NCBI GenBank assembly: GCA_008694505.1
Contig: VZDJ01000003.1
Coordinates: 54,782-118,781 of the forward strand
Reading direction: 5' to 3'
Length of the DNA stretch: 64,000 nucleotides
Origin: Cyanoderma ruficeps
Lineage: Eukaryota > Chordata > Aves > Passeriformes > Timaliidae
Part shown: one piece after another, positions 26,801 through 38,800 of the stretch
How the letters are laid out: each line of letters begins with the position of its first letter
Position numbering within the stretch: position 1 is the first letter of the stretch
Made by a program: the position numbers and the translations under genes
The notes under the pieces: model-generated
Told to the model about the DNA's origin: nothing
The model's input: the letters and a program-made list of their open reading frames with translations, nothing else
The model's database searches: none

Positions 26801-29800
26801 TAAACCAAGATACTTACCGTCTTTTACACCAAGAGATACACACATCCAGTGGTGCCACTTTTTGTTAGGTACACAAGACATGGTGATTATTCTGTCTGCT
26901 CTTGGGTCTAAAGGGCAAACAGCTCATTCATGACCAAGGTGTAGCAGGTGTGAACAGGCTACACCTGGGACTCAAATGCCAGGTTGTCCATTCTTCAAGG
27001 GCAGAATGTCTGGGTAACTGCTCCTCTGGGACTGGGATTCTGGGACTGCTAGACATGGAGGTAATGCTGGATAACTGTCCCTTGCCACACAGTCATGGAG
27101 GTGGTGCTGGAAAGGCTGTCAGCACTCAGACCTGTCTTTGTGGCCTGCAGATGTGCCCCATGGAATTCGGACATCCTCATTAATGAGTGAGATAACAAGG
27201 GACTACTGCAATACATGTAACAGAAACAAGTGCTCCTGATCCTTTGTAGGACTTGGGAAATCCCACCACTGTAGAAGCATTTCTCACGGTTGTGGGTTGG
27301 AAAAATGCCAGCAGTTGCTGTCAGACTGGCAGCTCATTTGCTTTTCAGGCCCTGCATTATTTAAGTTGCTGGTATTTCCCTGGTAATATGAACATCTGGC
27401 ATTCAAAGCTAGAGTGAGCGCAGAGGCATTAGCCCCATTGAACACAGTGCAAGGTTGCTAGCAACCCCACAGAGCAAAGACTACTTCCTGAAACGCGTTA
27501 GATGCACAGATCCCAAAACTACAGTGGAAGCCATGAGTGTCTCATGGCAGCTGGCGAGGATCCCATGACTGCCCTGCTGGTATTTAGATGACACCTGCTG
27601 GTCAAGTGTCCCCATTTGTCAAGGATATTCTCCATGCACAGAACAAGGCATTTCTTGGAGTGCCACATCATTGGACTTAATGTGCCATCCTGGCGACAAA
27701 ACAAGCTGCCTGTGAGGAAAGCTTATCCCTGATCTACCAACTGGTGTCATTAGAGAGGTTAGAGCTGAACCACTGGAGAGAAACTCCTTGAAAGGGGCTT
27801 CCCAAATGCAAGTTTTTTTTAACTTGGCTCTGTCTCACAATGTAGTCCCTTGGGCTTGGGTGGGGTGACTTTTTGATGCATGTTTAATCCATCTCAGGAA
27901 ATTCAGAACCTCACTGGGCAGTGGCCTTAGGACTCTGGTGTCACTTTGGAGTTGGCCCTGGAGTGGGTCAGGTAGGTGGCAGCCAGAAGAGTCACTTCCA
28001 GCTAATACCATCCTGAAAGTGTTACAGCCATACAGTGCAAGCTTGAAAATATGTTCAAGACAGCATTGCTTTTTGCTCTTCCAGATACCCACAGCTTTTT
28101 CAAACAGCAGCAGCATCGGAGGGAGAGATGGGAACAAAATCATGCAGCTGTCAGAAGGGTTTCTCGGCGCTCTGTCAGCAAGGAGCGGTGGGTGGAGACG
28201 CTTGTGGTTGCAGACAGTAAAATGGTTGAATATCATGGAAGTGACCATGTGGAGTCATATATCCTCACTATAATGAATATGGTATGTACAGTATTCGGGG
28301 GTTTTTGGATAGACGAATGAAGCAAATCTGAATTTGCTTATCCTAGTGATCTTCTAACAGGTCTGCATCATTGCTTATGGAGAAAAATGCAGTATCATTA
28401 ATGTATATTAATAGAAATGCTGTGGTTCTAAGTATTTTTTACCTTGTATTTTGTATTGGCACGATTTTTCTCTGGATTTATGCAAGAAAACTCTCATAGC
28501 TATAAATGGTAACACTAGCTTTCTTTCCACTGAAATTCTGTTTCCCTTGGAACCTGTTGCTCAGTGGCGATTTCAGATTTTGGCTATGGCAGAGAGAAAT
28601 TCTACAGGTTTTAAGCATATGAATTCTTCCATATTTTTGTGGATGAGAAAGGCACACAGGAGCCTGCTGGAAGTTGTAGTAGCTTTGCAAAAGCAAAAAA
28701 ACCAGCTTGCGACTGTTTTGGTCACAAATCCAAACAGCAATATATGAGCTATTATGAAGCAAGTTAACTGTCCCAGTTGAAGCCAATACAGCAGTTTTTC
28801 CAGATAAATATCCTTCTTGGAGTACAGAGTTCACATTGGAATAAAAAAAAAGTTGAACTTCACATGCTTTCATGTGTGGCAAGTTTCAAAATATAAGTTG
28901 TTCTGGGAAAAGCCATGGCATCTGTCCATAGACAGGTCTTCTAATATAACTATTCTTCTAGTTATTAATACCTCCTATCACTATTATGTGTATCATGGTA
29001 GATACTGAGCTTGAGGATGTGTTCTGTGTGGTTATCACGGAAATGTGCAATATATGTGGAGGTAATCAGATTGTAATTCTAGCCATGGTGACTGATCTGT
29101 CCTGTCCTGTGAGTTTATACAGTATGTTCCCAGCTGTGCCCTAGGCTGTACCCATTGCTGCTGAGGCAATGGGCCTGAGTAAACAGGTACAAAGGTTGTT
29201 CAAGCACGTGAGGTTTTGTCCACACAGGGAAAAATGCTTGGAATAAAACCCAGTCAGTATCAGGGGTTCAGGAACAAACAAGACTCAACATTTTCTCTGC
29301 AGTCTGACCTTAGATATTAGGGTTACTTAAAATGTTTCAATTTCCTGTAGAGTGCCTTGAAAAAGATCCATACCCAAATCAGACCTCTGTAAACATTATT
29401 TCTACTTCATTTTGGTATTTTCTGCTTTAGTGGTCTCCTCTATAACAGTTTTGACCTGAAGCCAATCCATTTTGTTCATTTCTATTTCCTGTGATAGATG
29501 GCATAGGTCACACATATAGATATGTATAGATAGGTTGTGATTATCTTCTGCTCTGATTCCTTTTCCTCCTGCCTAATTCAGCATTGTGATGATGTTTACA
29601 ATTGGGTCACATTTTTGCAGAGTTCAGTTCTTGTTCTTTTCATGTGGAGTCTTTTAAATTGAGTAATTATCTTTTGTTCTGTTCTTATCATCCTCTCCTG
29701 CACTCTGAACACGAGAGCAGCCTCATTCAACTAATTTCACTTTGCCTAATACTGACTAAATTTTGCTTTTTTGTAACAGAATCCTGTTCATTTAAGATAG

Positions 29801-32800
29801 GACGATTTGATATGCTGGTTTGTTAGCCCCCCTCAGTAGACCTCTCCTTCAGTGTTGTATGGCTGTAGATGTTGTATTCCTTTCTTCAAGTGTTTTTTAT
29901 GAACTCAGAAATTTTTGAAAGGGAAATTGACATAATATAATCTTGTTTGGGCTTTTTCTCTTCAGCGTAGTAACTTTTGCCAAATGCTGTATCATCATTC
30001 ATTTGGCAGAGTTAACATTTGCAGTAGTTGTAATATTTACTGCATTTCAGTAAACTTTCAGTGATTTGAAAATTTAGAAAGCAAAACAATCCTCAGATCA
30101 ACATTATGCTACAAGTAAATGTATTTTCTCTCTGAAGTTGTGTTCTGCTATAGAGGAATGAGTTAATCTCATATCTCCTGTCTCTGGCACAGGTCACAGG
30201 GTTGTTCCACGATCCAAGCATTGGCAATGCCATTCACATTGTGCTGGTCCGGCTCATCCTCTTTGAGGAGGTGGAGGTAAGGTCTTTACTTACCTCAAAA
30301 TATCACTTAAAAAAGTTCTGGGTTCAATGCATTGAGCTGTAATCATATTTGCTTAAAATAATGTTTTAAATTGACTCTGTTATTAACCTTCAACATCTCT
30401 GGTTTTAGAATAAGTGGATAGCAAAGTATTTTAGCTGATGACTTCAGGTATTTCTGCATAAAATTGCGTAAGAAAATGTAATTTAAACAGGCAGGCTAAT
30501 AATGGGGAAATGGAATCTCCATATCAGAAGAACTTGGGATGCCAAAGAAAATTAGATGAGAAATAGAAACTACACATCAACATTCAGGTTCTAATTACCT
30601 AGCATTGCGTGAAATGTATTATGTGAATGGTAGTGCTCTGCTATTTACAGGTCACTGAAGAGGTAAATTTCTTAATGTGCAGTTCAAGCATATCTTTCTC
30701 TTTTTAAATCTCTTCTGAAACAAAGAAAAACGAAAGCTAAGTAGATGTTAATTGCTGTAACTAGCTGTGTATTGATAGTTTCCAATGTCTCCGTTTCACA
30801 AATATGTTACTAGGTGCTTAAATACGTGCTGATTGTCATGATTTTATGGTTATTTTTTATATGCTGTGCATGATACAGCTAGCTCTGACTGGAGGAACAC
30901 CTTAAAGGGATTTTCTCAGTGGCTTAAAATTTATAACCACAAGCCAGATGTTTGCAGTTCTGTTGAAGGCAGTTAACCAAACTTCAAGGCTAGGTCTTCA
31001 GAAGTATTTATTGGGATTGAGTCTGTCCTTACACCTCTCAGCATAAGTGTAAGTGTGACAAAAACTTGAGCTTGGACCTGAACAGGACAATTAAGACCTA
31101 GATCCATGATGACTTCAAGTTAACTGTGTTTGCTAAACTTCTGTGGCTGTTTAGATAAAAACGCTGATTCCTGTTCAGTTGAGGAATGGCAGTGTTGGAA
31201 GTTACAGTGTTAAGTATTGTTGCGGTGTGTGGTATTGCCCTCGGCACGGCCAGCCCCAACACTGCAGCAGTTCTTGGGTTTCGGCAGCCGGGAAGCAAGA
31301 CGATGACAAGAGGAGAAAGGAGGGACACTCGAGAGGCTTAGAGCGAAACCGGGTTTATTGGGATCAGCACAGACCCCTCGCCTTGTGTCCAGTTCCTCAA
31401 GAGTGACTCCAAGCACAGGAGAGAGAGGGTTTTGTTACAGAAGGTGGGGTCTCAGGGAGGGTAGGAACAGAGCCAGTGGGGTACAACATGGAGTGGCTGT
31501 TAACATAACATACACTGACATACATGGAGATAGGAGGGGAAAAGTTCCAACCCAGCCAGTCACCAAAGGTCCCTCTCAGAAGCTTCTGGACTTGGGGGCA
31601 GGTCTTGGGGTGACTGGCAGGGCGGGAAAGGCTCTTGACACCTGATGGACAGGCAGCCAAGGCGGGAAAAACAAACCAATCAGGAGCTGTATCTGGGGAA
31701 GGCTCTGGGGAAAAGTAGCAACTTAGGGTTACAAAGAGAAACTGGGGTACAGCAAACTGAAGAAGGGTAGAAAGAAAAGCCGTTTTGTGCAACCCTAGTC
31801 TTACAGCAAACTTATTGTACAGAACACACCACCACAAAGTATCTTTCAAAATTTGTTTTAAGTTCCCCAGAAACTACTGTCTAGTAACAGTTAATCACAT
31901 ATTTTGATGCTTGCTAAAAAAGAAGCAAACTGAGGCAAGATAAAGTGAGTGTCCAAGACCAGAAATCAAAAAAATCAAATTTGGATGAATTTATTTTGAA
32001 TACTTTTTATTAAAGGTTTTCAGTAATTTGTATGTAAACTGTATAATAATAATTTGAGGAAGAAACACTTGTGACTGCATTGTTTCTCTTCGGAATTGAA
32101 AAATAGTGTTAAATGGATACTCTGCTAGGAACTTAATTGTTATCCAAATATGACAGTGTTCACATCACATTGAGTGACAAATTTGATCACAAAGTCCCAC
32201 AATAAGTAATCTTCTGAGGAAAATCTTCACTTCCTTCTCTTCAGAGGAGAATTTGATTTCAAGAGAATATAAAATGTTTGGACGTTTCAGTTCAGTGTGG
32301 GATCTTACAAAGCTCATTTATCAAAATGTATGTAGAGTTCTGCATTTTGTAATTTTTCCTTTAGCTGCCTCAATTACAGGAATGTCAGCATTTTAACATA
32401 ATATTCAATGTTAGATAAATAGGTGTCATTGCTCCTAATGATGGTTCTAACTTTAGGGAAAAGCATAATAGATTACATTCAGATTATCCATCTTCACAGC
32501 TGACTTCGCTGAAGTGTTACTGTAAGGCAGTATGGTCTTTACAGTAATGTATTCCTTCATTTCCCATTAGCAAGGCTTGAAGATAGTGCACCATGCTGAT
32601 AAGACATTAGCCAGCTTCTGCAAGTGGCAGAAGAGTGTCAATCCCAAGAGTGATGTCAACCCCACGCACCATGATGTGGCTGTCCTTCTCACCAGGTATG
32701 AGAGCAGTGACTGGCTGCTGCTCAGTTGCATTTCTTTGGTGATGATATTTCTTTTATGAGCTTATGCCATCACTTAGTTCATTCTGCACAGAGCTCAGGA

Positions 32801-35800
32801 TCATGGTCAAAATATTTATGACACCACCTGTACATAGGGGTTAGAGATGCATCTTGGTCACAAAATTGTGGGTCCCAAGAGCTGAGCAATTTCCACAGCT
32901 CAGGTCGTTTTTCCCATTTGATCCTGTCTCATTTTGTGCTCAGTGACTGTTCTATTCTTCTTTGAGATAATACACCAAAACAAGGTAGCATGTAGATGAA
33001 CAGCTCCTGAAGGTATGTGCACGTGCAACTCAGAAAGGAAGAGTATTTTGTAAAAATGTGCATTCATTTTAAAGCTTTGAAGCATATGATTTTAAAACAT
33101 CTCCATATTTAAGGAGACACAAAATATTTTTTAATTTTCAAGCAAGGGAGGAACAGAAAACTTGAAAGTGAGGTTTTCTGAGGTTATGCAATGAGTTTAT
33201 GTCATGCCGTGAAATGGGACTTCTGCAGGTCTGTAAAAATTGATTCAGTCTGCACACAGGTGGCAGAAAAGATTGGGTCTGTGGTCTAAAAAAAGCAGTC
33301 CTCAGTTAAAGTCTTTCAGGCAAAAAAAAACCCTAAACCACCCCTCAAGTGGCTCAGTAAGAGTCACAGAATCTTTAGGTTGGAAAAGACTTTCAGGATC
33401 ATCAGGTGCACCCTTTGACCATTCTCCACCTTCTCAACCTCTTCTCAGTCAAAAATCTTAAAAATAAGAATGTGAAATAAAGTCACAATGATGTGAGGTT
33501 TAACTCACCAAATATAGAGCACTCAGACAGTTCACTTGAATGAAGCTGAGCTGTGGGTGACTTTCGTAAACCATACTTGAAAATACTGTCAGACATGGAG
33601 GTTCTGAAATTTAGACTTGTGGGAGTTGACAATAAGTGTATGTATCTAGGCACTACAGCCACATAAATACTGGGTACAAATTATAGCACTATAATGATAG
33701 TAGTAGAACAAGTGTAGGTTGTTCCATACATGTTTGTAAAAGACTTACTGTTAGGGTTCCCAATGCCTCTGAGGGTCTAGCCCTTGCAGAGAAATGGCTT
33801 ATATCAATTAGTGAGATGGCATGATTGAGTGTGTCTTGAAAAAGCAAAAAGGTTTTAATAAGGAGAGAAAATAATACAAACACAAAGAGTAAAGCTGAAC
33901 ACAGTGTAAGGACGGGTCCACATATGCCTGCTACAACACCTCGAAAAAATGTGCTGAGCTTCTTTGCTCTCTCTCTTTAGTAGTCAATAGTTCAGGTGGG
34001 CTATTTGGCCCTTGGTGCAATGAAATCAGCAACAGGCTTTGAGTTACACTTTCTAACCCCAATCCATGCCTCTGTGCTGGCACTGAGCCAATTACTGACA
34101 GTATAGCAAAGATGTTTCTGAGTCCTTTACCTTACAAGAAATGTAAGGGATGAGTCTTAAACCTTTCCCTATTTGGAAACACTTGCTGGGTGTGTGGAAT
34201 GCATGCTGACAATTTACCACTATGATTTACTTAAAATGCAGATTATCACACTATAAGATGGAAGTTTGCCACCCAGTGTCAGGGGCACTCCACAGTTGGT
34301 TTTAAGCTCTTTAAATGGCACATCTCTTTTGTGATTCTAGAAAGGACATTTGTGCTGGCATGAACCGTCCCTGTGAAACCTTAGGCTTGTCCCACCTGTC
34401 AGGCATGTGTCAGCCTCACAGGAGCTGCAACATCAATGAGGACTCTGGCCTTCCCTTGGCTTTCACCATTGCTCATGAACTTGGACACAGGTACAGTTGA
34501 CAGGGAGGGGGGAACCTGTCTGAGTTGAATTTGTTATTTGCATGTTAATACTCAAGTTGTGAGACAGAAGCAAAACAAAGAGTGAGTTAATGTTTCTATT
34601 ATTAAAATCAAAACTTATTTCAAACAAAGAAATAAAAAGTAAATTCTTAAGCCTTTGACCTGTGTTTTATATGTACAACTATTCAGTACATCAGGATGAA
34701 ATAATTTAGCTACAAAGAAGCATCACTCGATTGTGCAAATTTTTCCAAATATGTGCTAGATTTCTATGCAATTACTTTAGATAATCTCCAAGTTGATCCA
34801 AAACATTTACAGAAAACAAACTTGTCTCATTATGTCAAGGCATTTCAGTAGTGCAGATTAGCTAGAAAACATTTTAACTCCTATAGTGAAACTCATATAG
34901 AAAAACATATATTAATCTTATAATATTTTATATTTAATATTTTTATGAACAAGTAAAGACTTTTTAGGGCATTTCTTCATAAGTAGTATTTTCTGTATAA
35001 TAATGCTATTGTGGATACACTTAGGTCCAGATAAATAAAGTTCCTGGATATTTAGTTTTAGACATGGTTAATTTTTTTAAATTATTATTAGTGGGTATTT
35101 TTGTTTGAGGTAAATTTCTCAGAATTTTAGATTTTTTGAAGTGTCTTGGTTGGTTAGATGGTTTATTAACTCACTTGAAAAAAAACCTGATTTTTGAAAT
35201 TGTTTTGACATAGCTATTTTTCCTCAGGGCAGAGCGTTATCTCATGGATGCTCTGGTTTGACTGTAATGCCTGCACATTTCAACTGGATGCGTTGCTTGG
35301 TGAAGGCACACATTCATTGCTTTATCTACAATCACGTTAATTTCACTGTGTTCCCAGCCACCAGTCAGGATGGAGTCTCTGTTTCCTGATAGGATGTAAT
35401 GATGATGATGATGATGGCAATGACCCTGTTGCCCATTAATTGGCCGCTCTTTATTCAACCTCTCCATTGCCAGAAAGGAAATAGTATAAATAAATAATGC
35501 TGAAATCAGTACAATTGGATCTGGGTGCTGTGGGTTTTAGTAATTTGGTCCCCATAGCCTGTTGCTGGCAGGGAGCTGTTTTCGTTCACAGTAATGATCT
35601 GAAGAGACTTCTTCTCCATAGATTGATCCATGTGTGACTTTCTCCTTGTCTAGCCTGGCTGGCCGGTGACTCTGTGTCTTTTGGATGCTGTCAGACTCAG
35701 TATTGCTGTTCTTGCCTTTGCAGGAGTGGTGCAGGGCCTTTCCTTAAGCACTGTCTCACTAAGGAATGTTGAATACTGTAGGGTTTGTTGTAACCTTGTT

Positions 35801-38800
35801 AACTTCAAGCCAGGTTAATGTACACATGTAGAGAAGTTCAGGTATAGACAAGTTTGTAAGAACAGATGAACAAAAAATAAGAAGACAGACATGCTCCCAT
35901 GCCTTGGATGAATGCCAGAAGTCAGCTCTTCCCCAGACTGTTTCTCTAGATGTTTGCAGCCTAGGATTCAACAGACCCTGTTTGTGGAAAAGAGCCTGTC
36001 AGAAAGGGGAGATCCTTGCATTTATGCTTCTGACCCATGACTGGAATTTAGTCTGACTGAAATCAGCTCCACCTTAGGAACTTCTGACTCACTATATGAT
36101 TATATTTTTGAGAAACATAGTCTTAAGTATTTTGAACACACTTTCTCTGAATCATGATCTGAGTAAGCTCTCACTGCTCTTAGGACTTACACACGTCCAG
36201 ATGATAACAATGTAGGTGTCAACATCTTCATATACAGATACCTTTGTATGTTATTATTTCAGATAATCCTAACACTGAGGTGATGAAGAGGTTTACTCAG
36301 TTGAATCCCATCCAAAATTTTGTGTTACGACTTCTGCAAGCTGTTGAATGAAAAAAATTATCAGCAGGCCAGAGATGCTGGAGAGAACCTGCTATGGAGA
36401 CCTCTTTGCATAGGTTGAGAAAATTAAATAGGATGAAGGAAGAGAGGTTGGAGGCAATTTCACCGAACATTCAATAATTTTGTGAAGAGTATCTCTGGTG
36501 CAGTCTATCAAAAGTTTTGAAAATAAAAAGGCAGTAGAGACACAATTACAAGAGTCTAAGACAGAATGTAACAAAGCCTCATCTTAGTTAAAGTGATGCA
36601 AGTTTGAGTTCAAGAGGTAGGAAGCAGTCTTAGCTGTAGCAGCTGAGACTTTCTGGTTTAAACTGTGACTTCTGCCCCAGCTGTGCACTAGTGTTTGGGC
36701 TCCTTTAAAAGTACACAAATATACTCTGTGACAGTCTGTTGTTTATTTTGTGCAGGGCAATATTGCTGTGCATAACAGACGTGCTGAAAGTCTGTTGGCA
36801 TGTAGATTTTTCATAGATTTTGGGTCGTATGTTCTATGTGTGCATTTTCTTTTAGCAAACAGATAGCTACGGCCCTGCAGGGGAGGAAACAATGTCTTTC
36901 TAAGCAGAGTGGAACCTGTGGGTAGGTGTTGTTGTACAGCCAATCTGCTGGAATTATTAGATGTTGTTTTTTATCTCCAGTTTTGGAATCCAGCACGATG
37001 GGAAGGAGAACGACTGTGAGCCTGCTGGAAAGCGCCCATACATTATGTCCCGACAGTTGCAGTATGATCCTACTCCCCTTACCTGGTCACAGTGCAGCAA
37101 GGAGTACATCACACGGTTCCTAGAGTGAGTGAGCAGGTTGTGGCATTTGCCTAAATTGAGCACACAGCTGTGCTGGAGTTCAAAGTACATCTAGTATTAC
37201 TATCCTGATAATTTTAGGGGGTTTTAGTGTGCTTGAGTTAATTTCCATGGGAGACATAACACTGTCCTGTTGGTTACTTATTTGGGAAAAGCTTTGTATA
37301 GTCTTGTAATCTGGAAGTGAACTCAAGTCTTGTCATATTGGCTCGGTTTTGGTGCAATCTGCAGCTTTTTGCAGTTACCAGGAAGAAAGAAGCCTTTTCA
37401 CAAGGGCACTGACAGAACTCCATAGACTTTGCTTTTGACCACAGTGCCAGTGCTTCAGTGACTTGTTCAAATCCGTTCCATTCTTTTTAAGAGCAGCAGT
37501 GTGCTGTAGCTTTAACCAGAGACTATGGGACTCTCTGAAGCCACTCCACAAATCTAACTGAGCTCATGGTATTTCCACTTTTACAAGCTGTATTTTGCTG
37601 TTTTAAAACCATCTCTTGTTTGACAGAGTAACTAATTTGTTTGCAGCATTTCAGCATTACTTGGCTGGAAGCTGACAGTGTTAATCAAAATTACCTCGAA
37701 GAAATAGTTACTAAAAGTTTGTAGAGAAGCGTCAAAAACCTGTGGTGGTAGGGAGTTTTTTAATACGGAATTTTTGTCTTAAAGTCGCGGGTGGGGATTC
37801 TGTCTGGATGACATCCCCCAGAAAGAAGTTCTAAAGTCCCCAGTCATTGCTCCTGGAGTGATTTATGATGTGCACCACCAATGCCAGCTACAGTATGGTT
37901 CCAATGCTACATTCTGTGAAGATGTGGATGTAAGTGTTGAATGTTTTTCTTCATTCTCCCAGTAAGAATTCAAAGTTCTTAAGCAGCATAGAAGTGTATT
38001 CAGTGCACCTCATTTACAAATGCAGCATGTTTAGAGTCTCATAGGCTAGATGTGCAGTGCAGGCATTGCCTAACACATTTAATTCTGCATGTTCTGGAAG
38101 CCATTTGTTATGCTGTTTGCCTTGTATTTCACAAGATCTTTGCGGGATCTTAACCGCATCTATGGTTAGGGGCCTGTCCTTCAGCAGTGGAGTCATTTTG
38201 GTTTGAACTTGTAATACTAATTCTTAGGTAAATTATTAATGCAACTTAAATCCAATTCTTAAATATTCTTTAACCTTGTGGCTTTCAATTGATCAAATCA
38301 TTCTGGGAACAAATCTTCAGTTCCAGGAAGTGTTTTCTGGAGAAGTTAGGGTTGTGTTCTCTTCCCATACATCCTGTTTTTTCACACTCTTTATGATCTA
38401 ACAAACAAGAATATTTCAATCCCTGTGAAAAATATTTATTTTGAAAAAACCAATATTTTTGGAACATTAGATATTTATGTGGATATGTATAATTCATAAA
38501 GGATCCTGGGGACCCTGGGGTCTGTCTCACAGCATAGCAAAAAAATATTGTGAGGGGATGCAAGGGAGCAGTGTAGTCACAGCAACCCTCACAACATCTT
38601 GGAGCCCTGCAGAGTTACAGGTTGTTTTAGCTAAAGTACGGTGGTATGGTGTTTTACTGATACCTAGAATGTTCAGACCTCTTTGGGTCTGTACAGCATT
38701 TTTATACCTAGAAGAGCTCAGAAACAGTGTTTCCAAGTGCTAGCTTAGCTAAGTGATCACTAATTTTCCTGTGTTTTGAGCAACAATGTTCAGTAAATAC

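Larger units (their letters stand above)
2828..28084 (+). other. ADAMTS12: 25.3 kb ADAMTS12 intron
   Basis: This is the largest intron in the window. It holds CR1 copies at 4627-5193, 18774-19553 and 21385-21862, and LTR-like elements at about 5333-5838, 8129-8751, about 12172-12640 and 19554-19951. Local duplications are at 7600-8004 and 10051-10098, and an A/T-rich repeat is at 11277-11302. Between these (2828-4620, 5840-7590, 8760-12160, 12650-18770, 19960-21380, 21870-28084) I see only AT-rich unique sequence with no supported gene. Confidence 0.85.
30277..32570 (+). other. ADAMTS12: ADAMTS12 intron, 2.3 kb
   Basis: It contains the antisense solo LTR at 31218-31836 with its duplicated target site. 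The flanks (30277-31211 and 31843-32570) are AT-rich unique sequence without recognisable features. Confidence 0.85.
32696..34340 (+). other. ADAMTS12: ADAMTS12 intron, 1.6 kb
   Basis: It contains a short CR1 3' fragment at 33361-33425 and an antisense solo LTR at 33749-34211. Nothing else is recognisable. The LTR leaves only about 130 bp before the acceptor at 34340. Confidence 0.85.

Noticed and set aside
27835..28248. 137-codon minus-strand frame
   Set aside because: It overlaps the ADAMTS12 exon at 28085 in antisense and is a shadow of it.
31397..31849. 150-codon minus-strand frame
   Set aside because: It lies almost entirely inside the solo LTR at 31218-31836 and shows no retroviral protein features.
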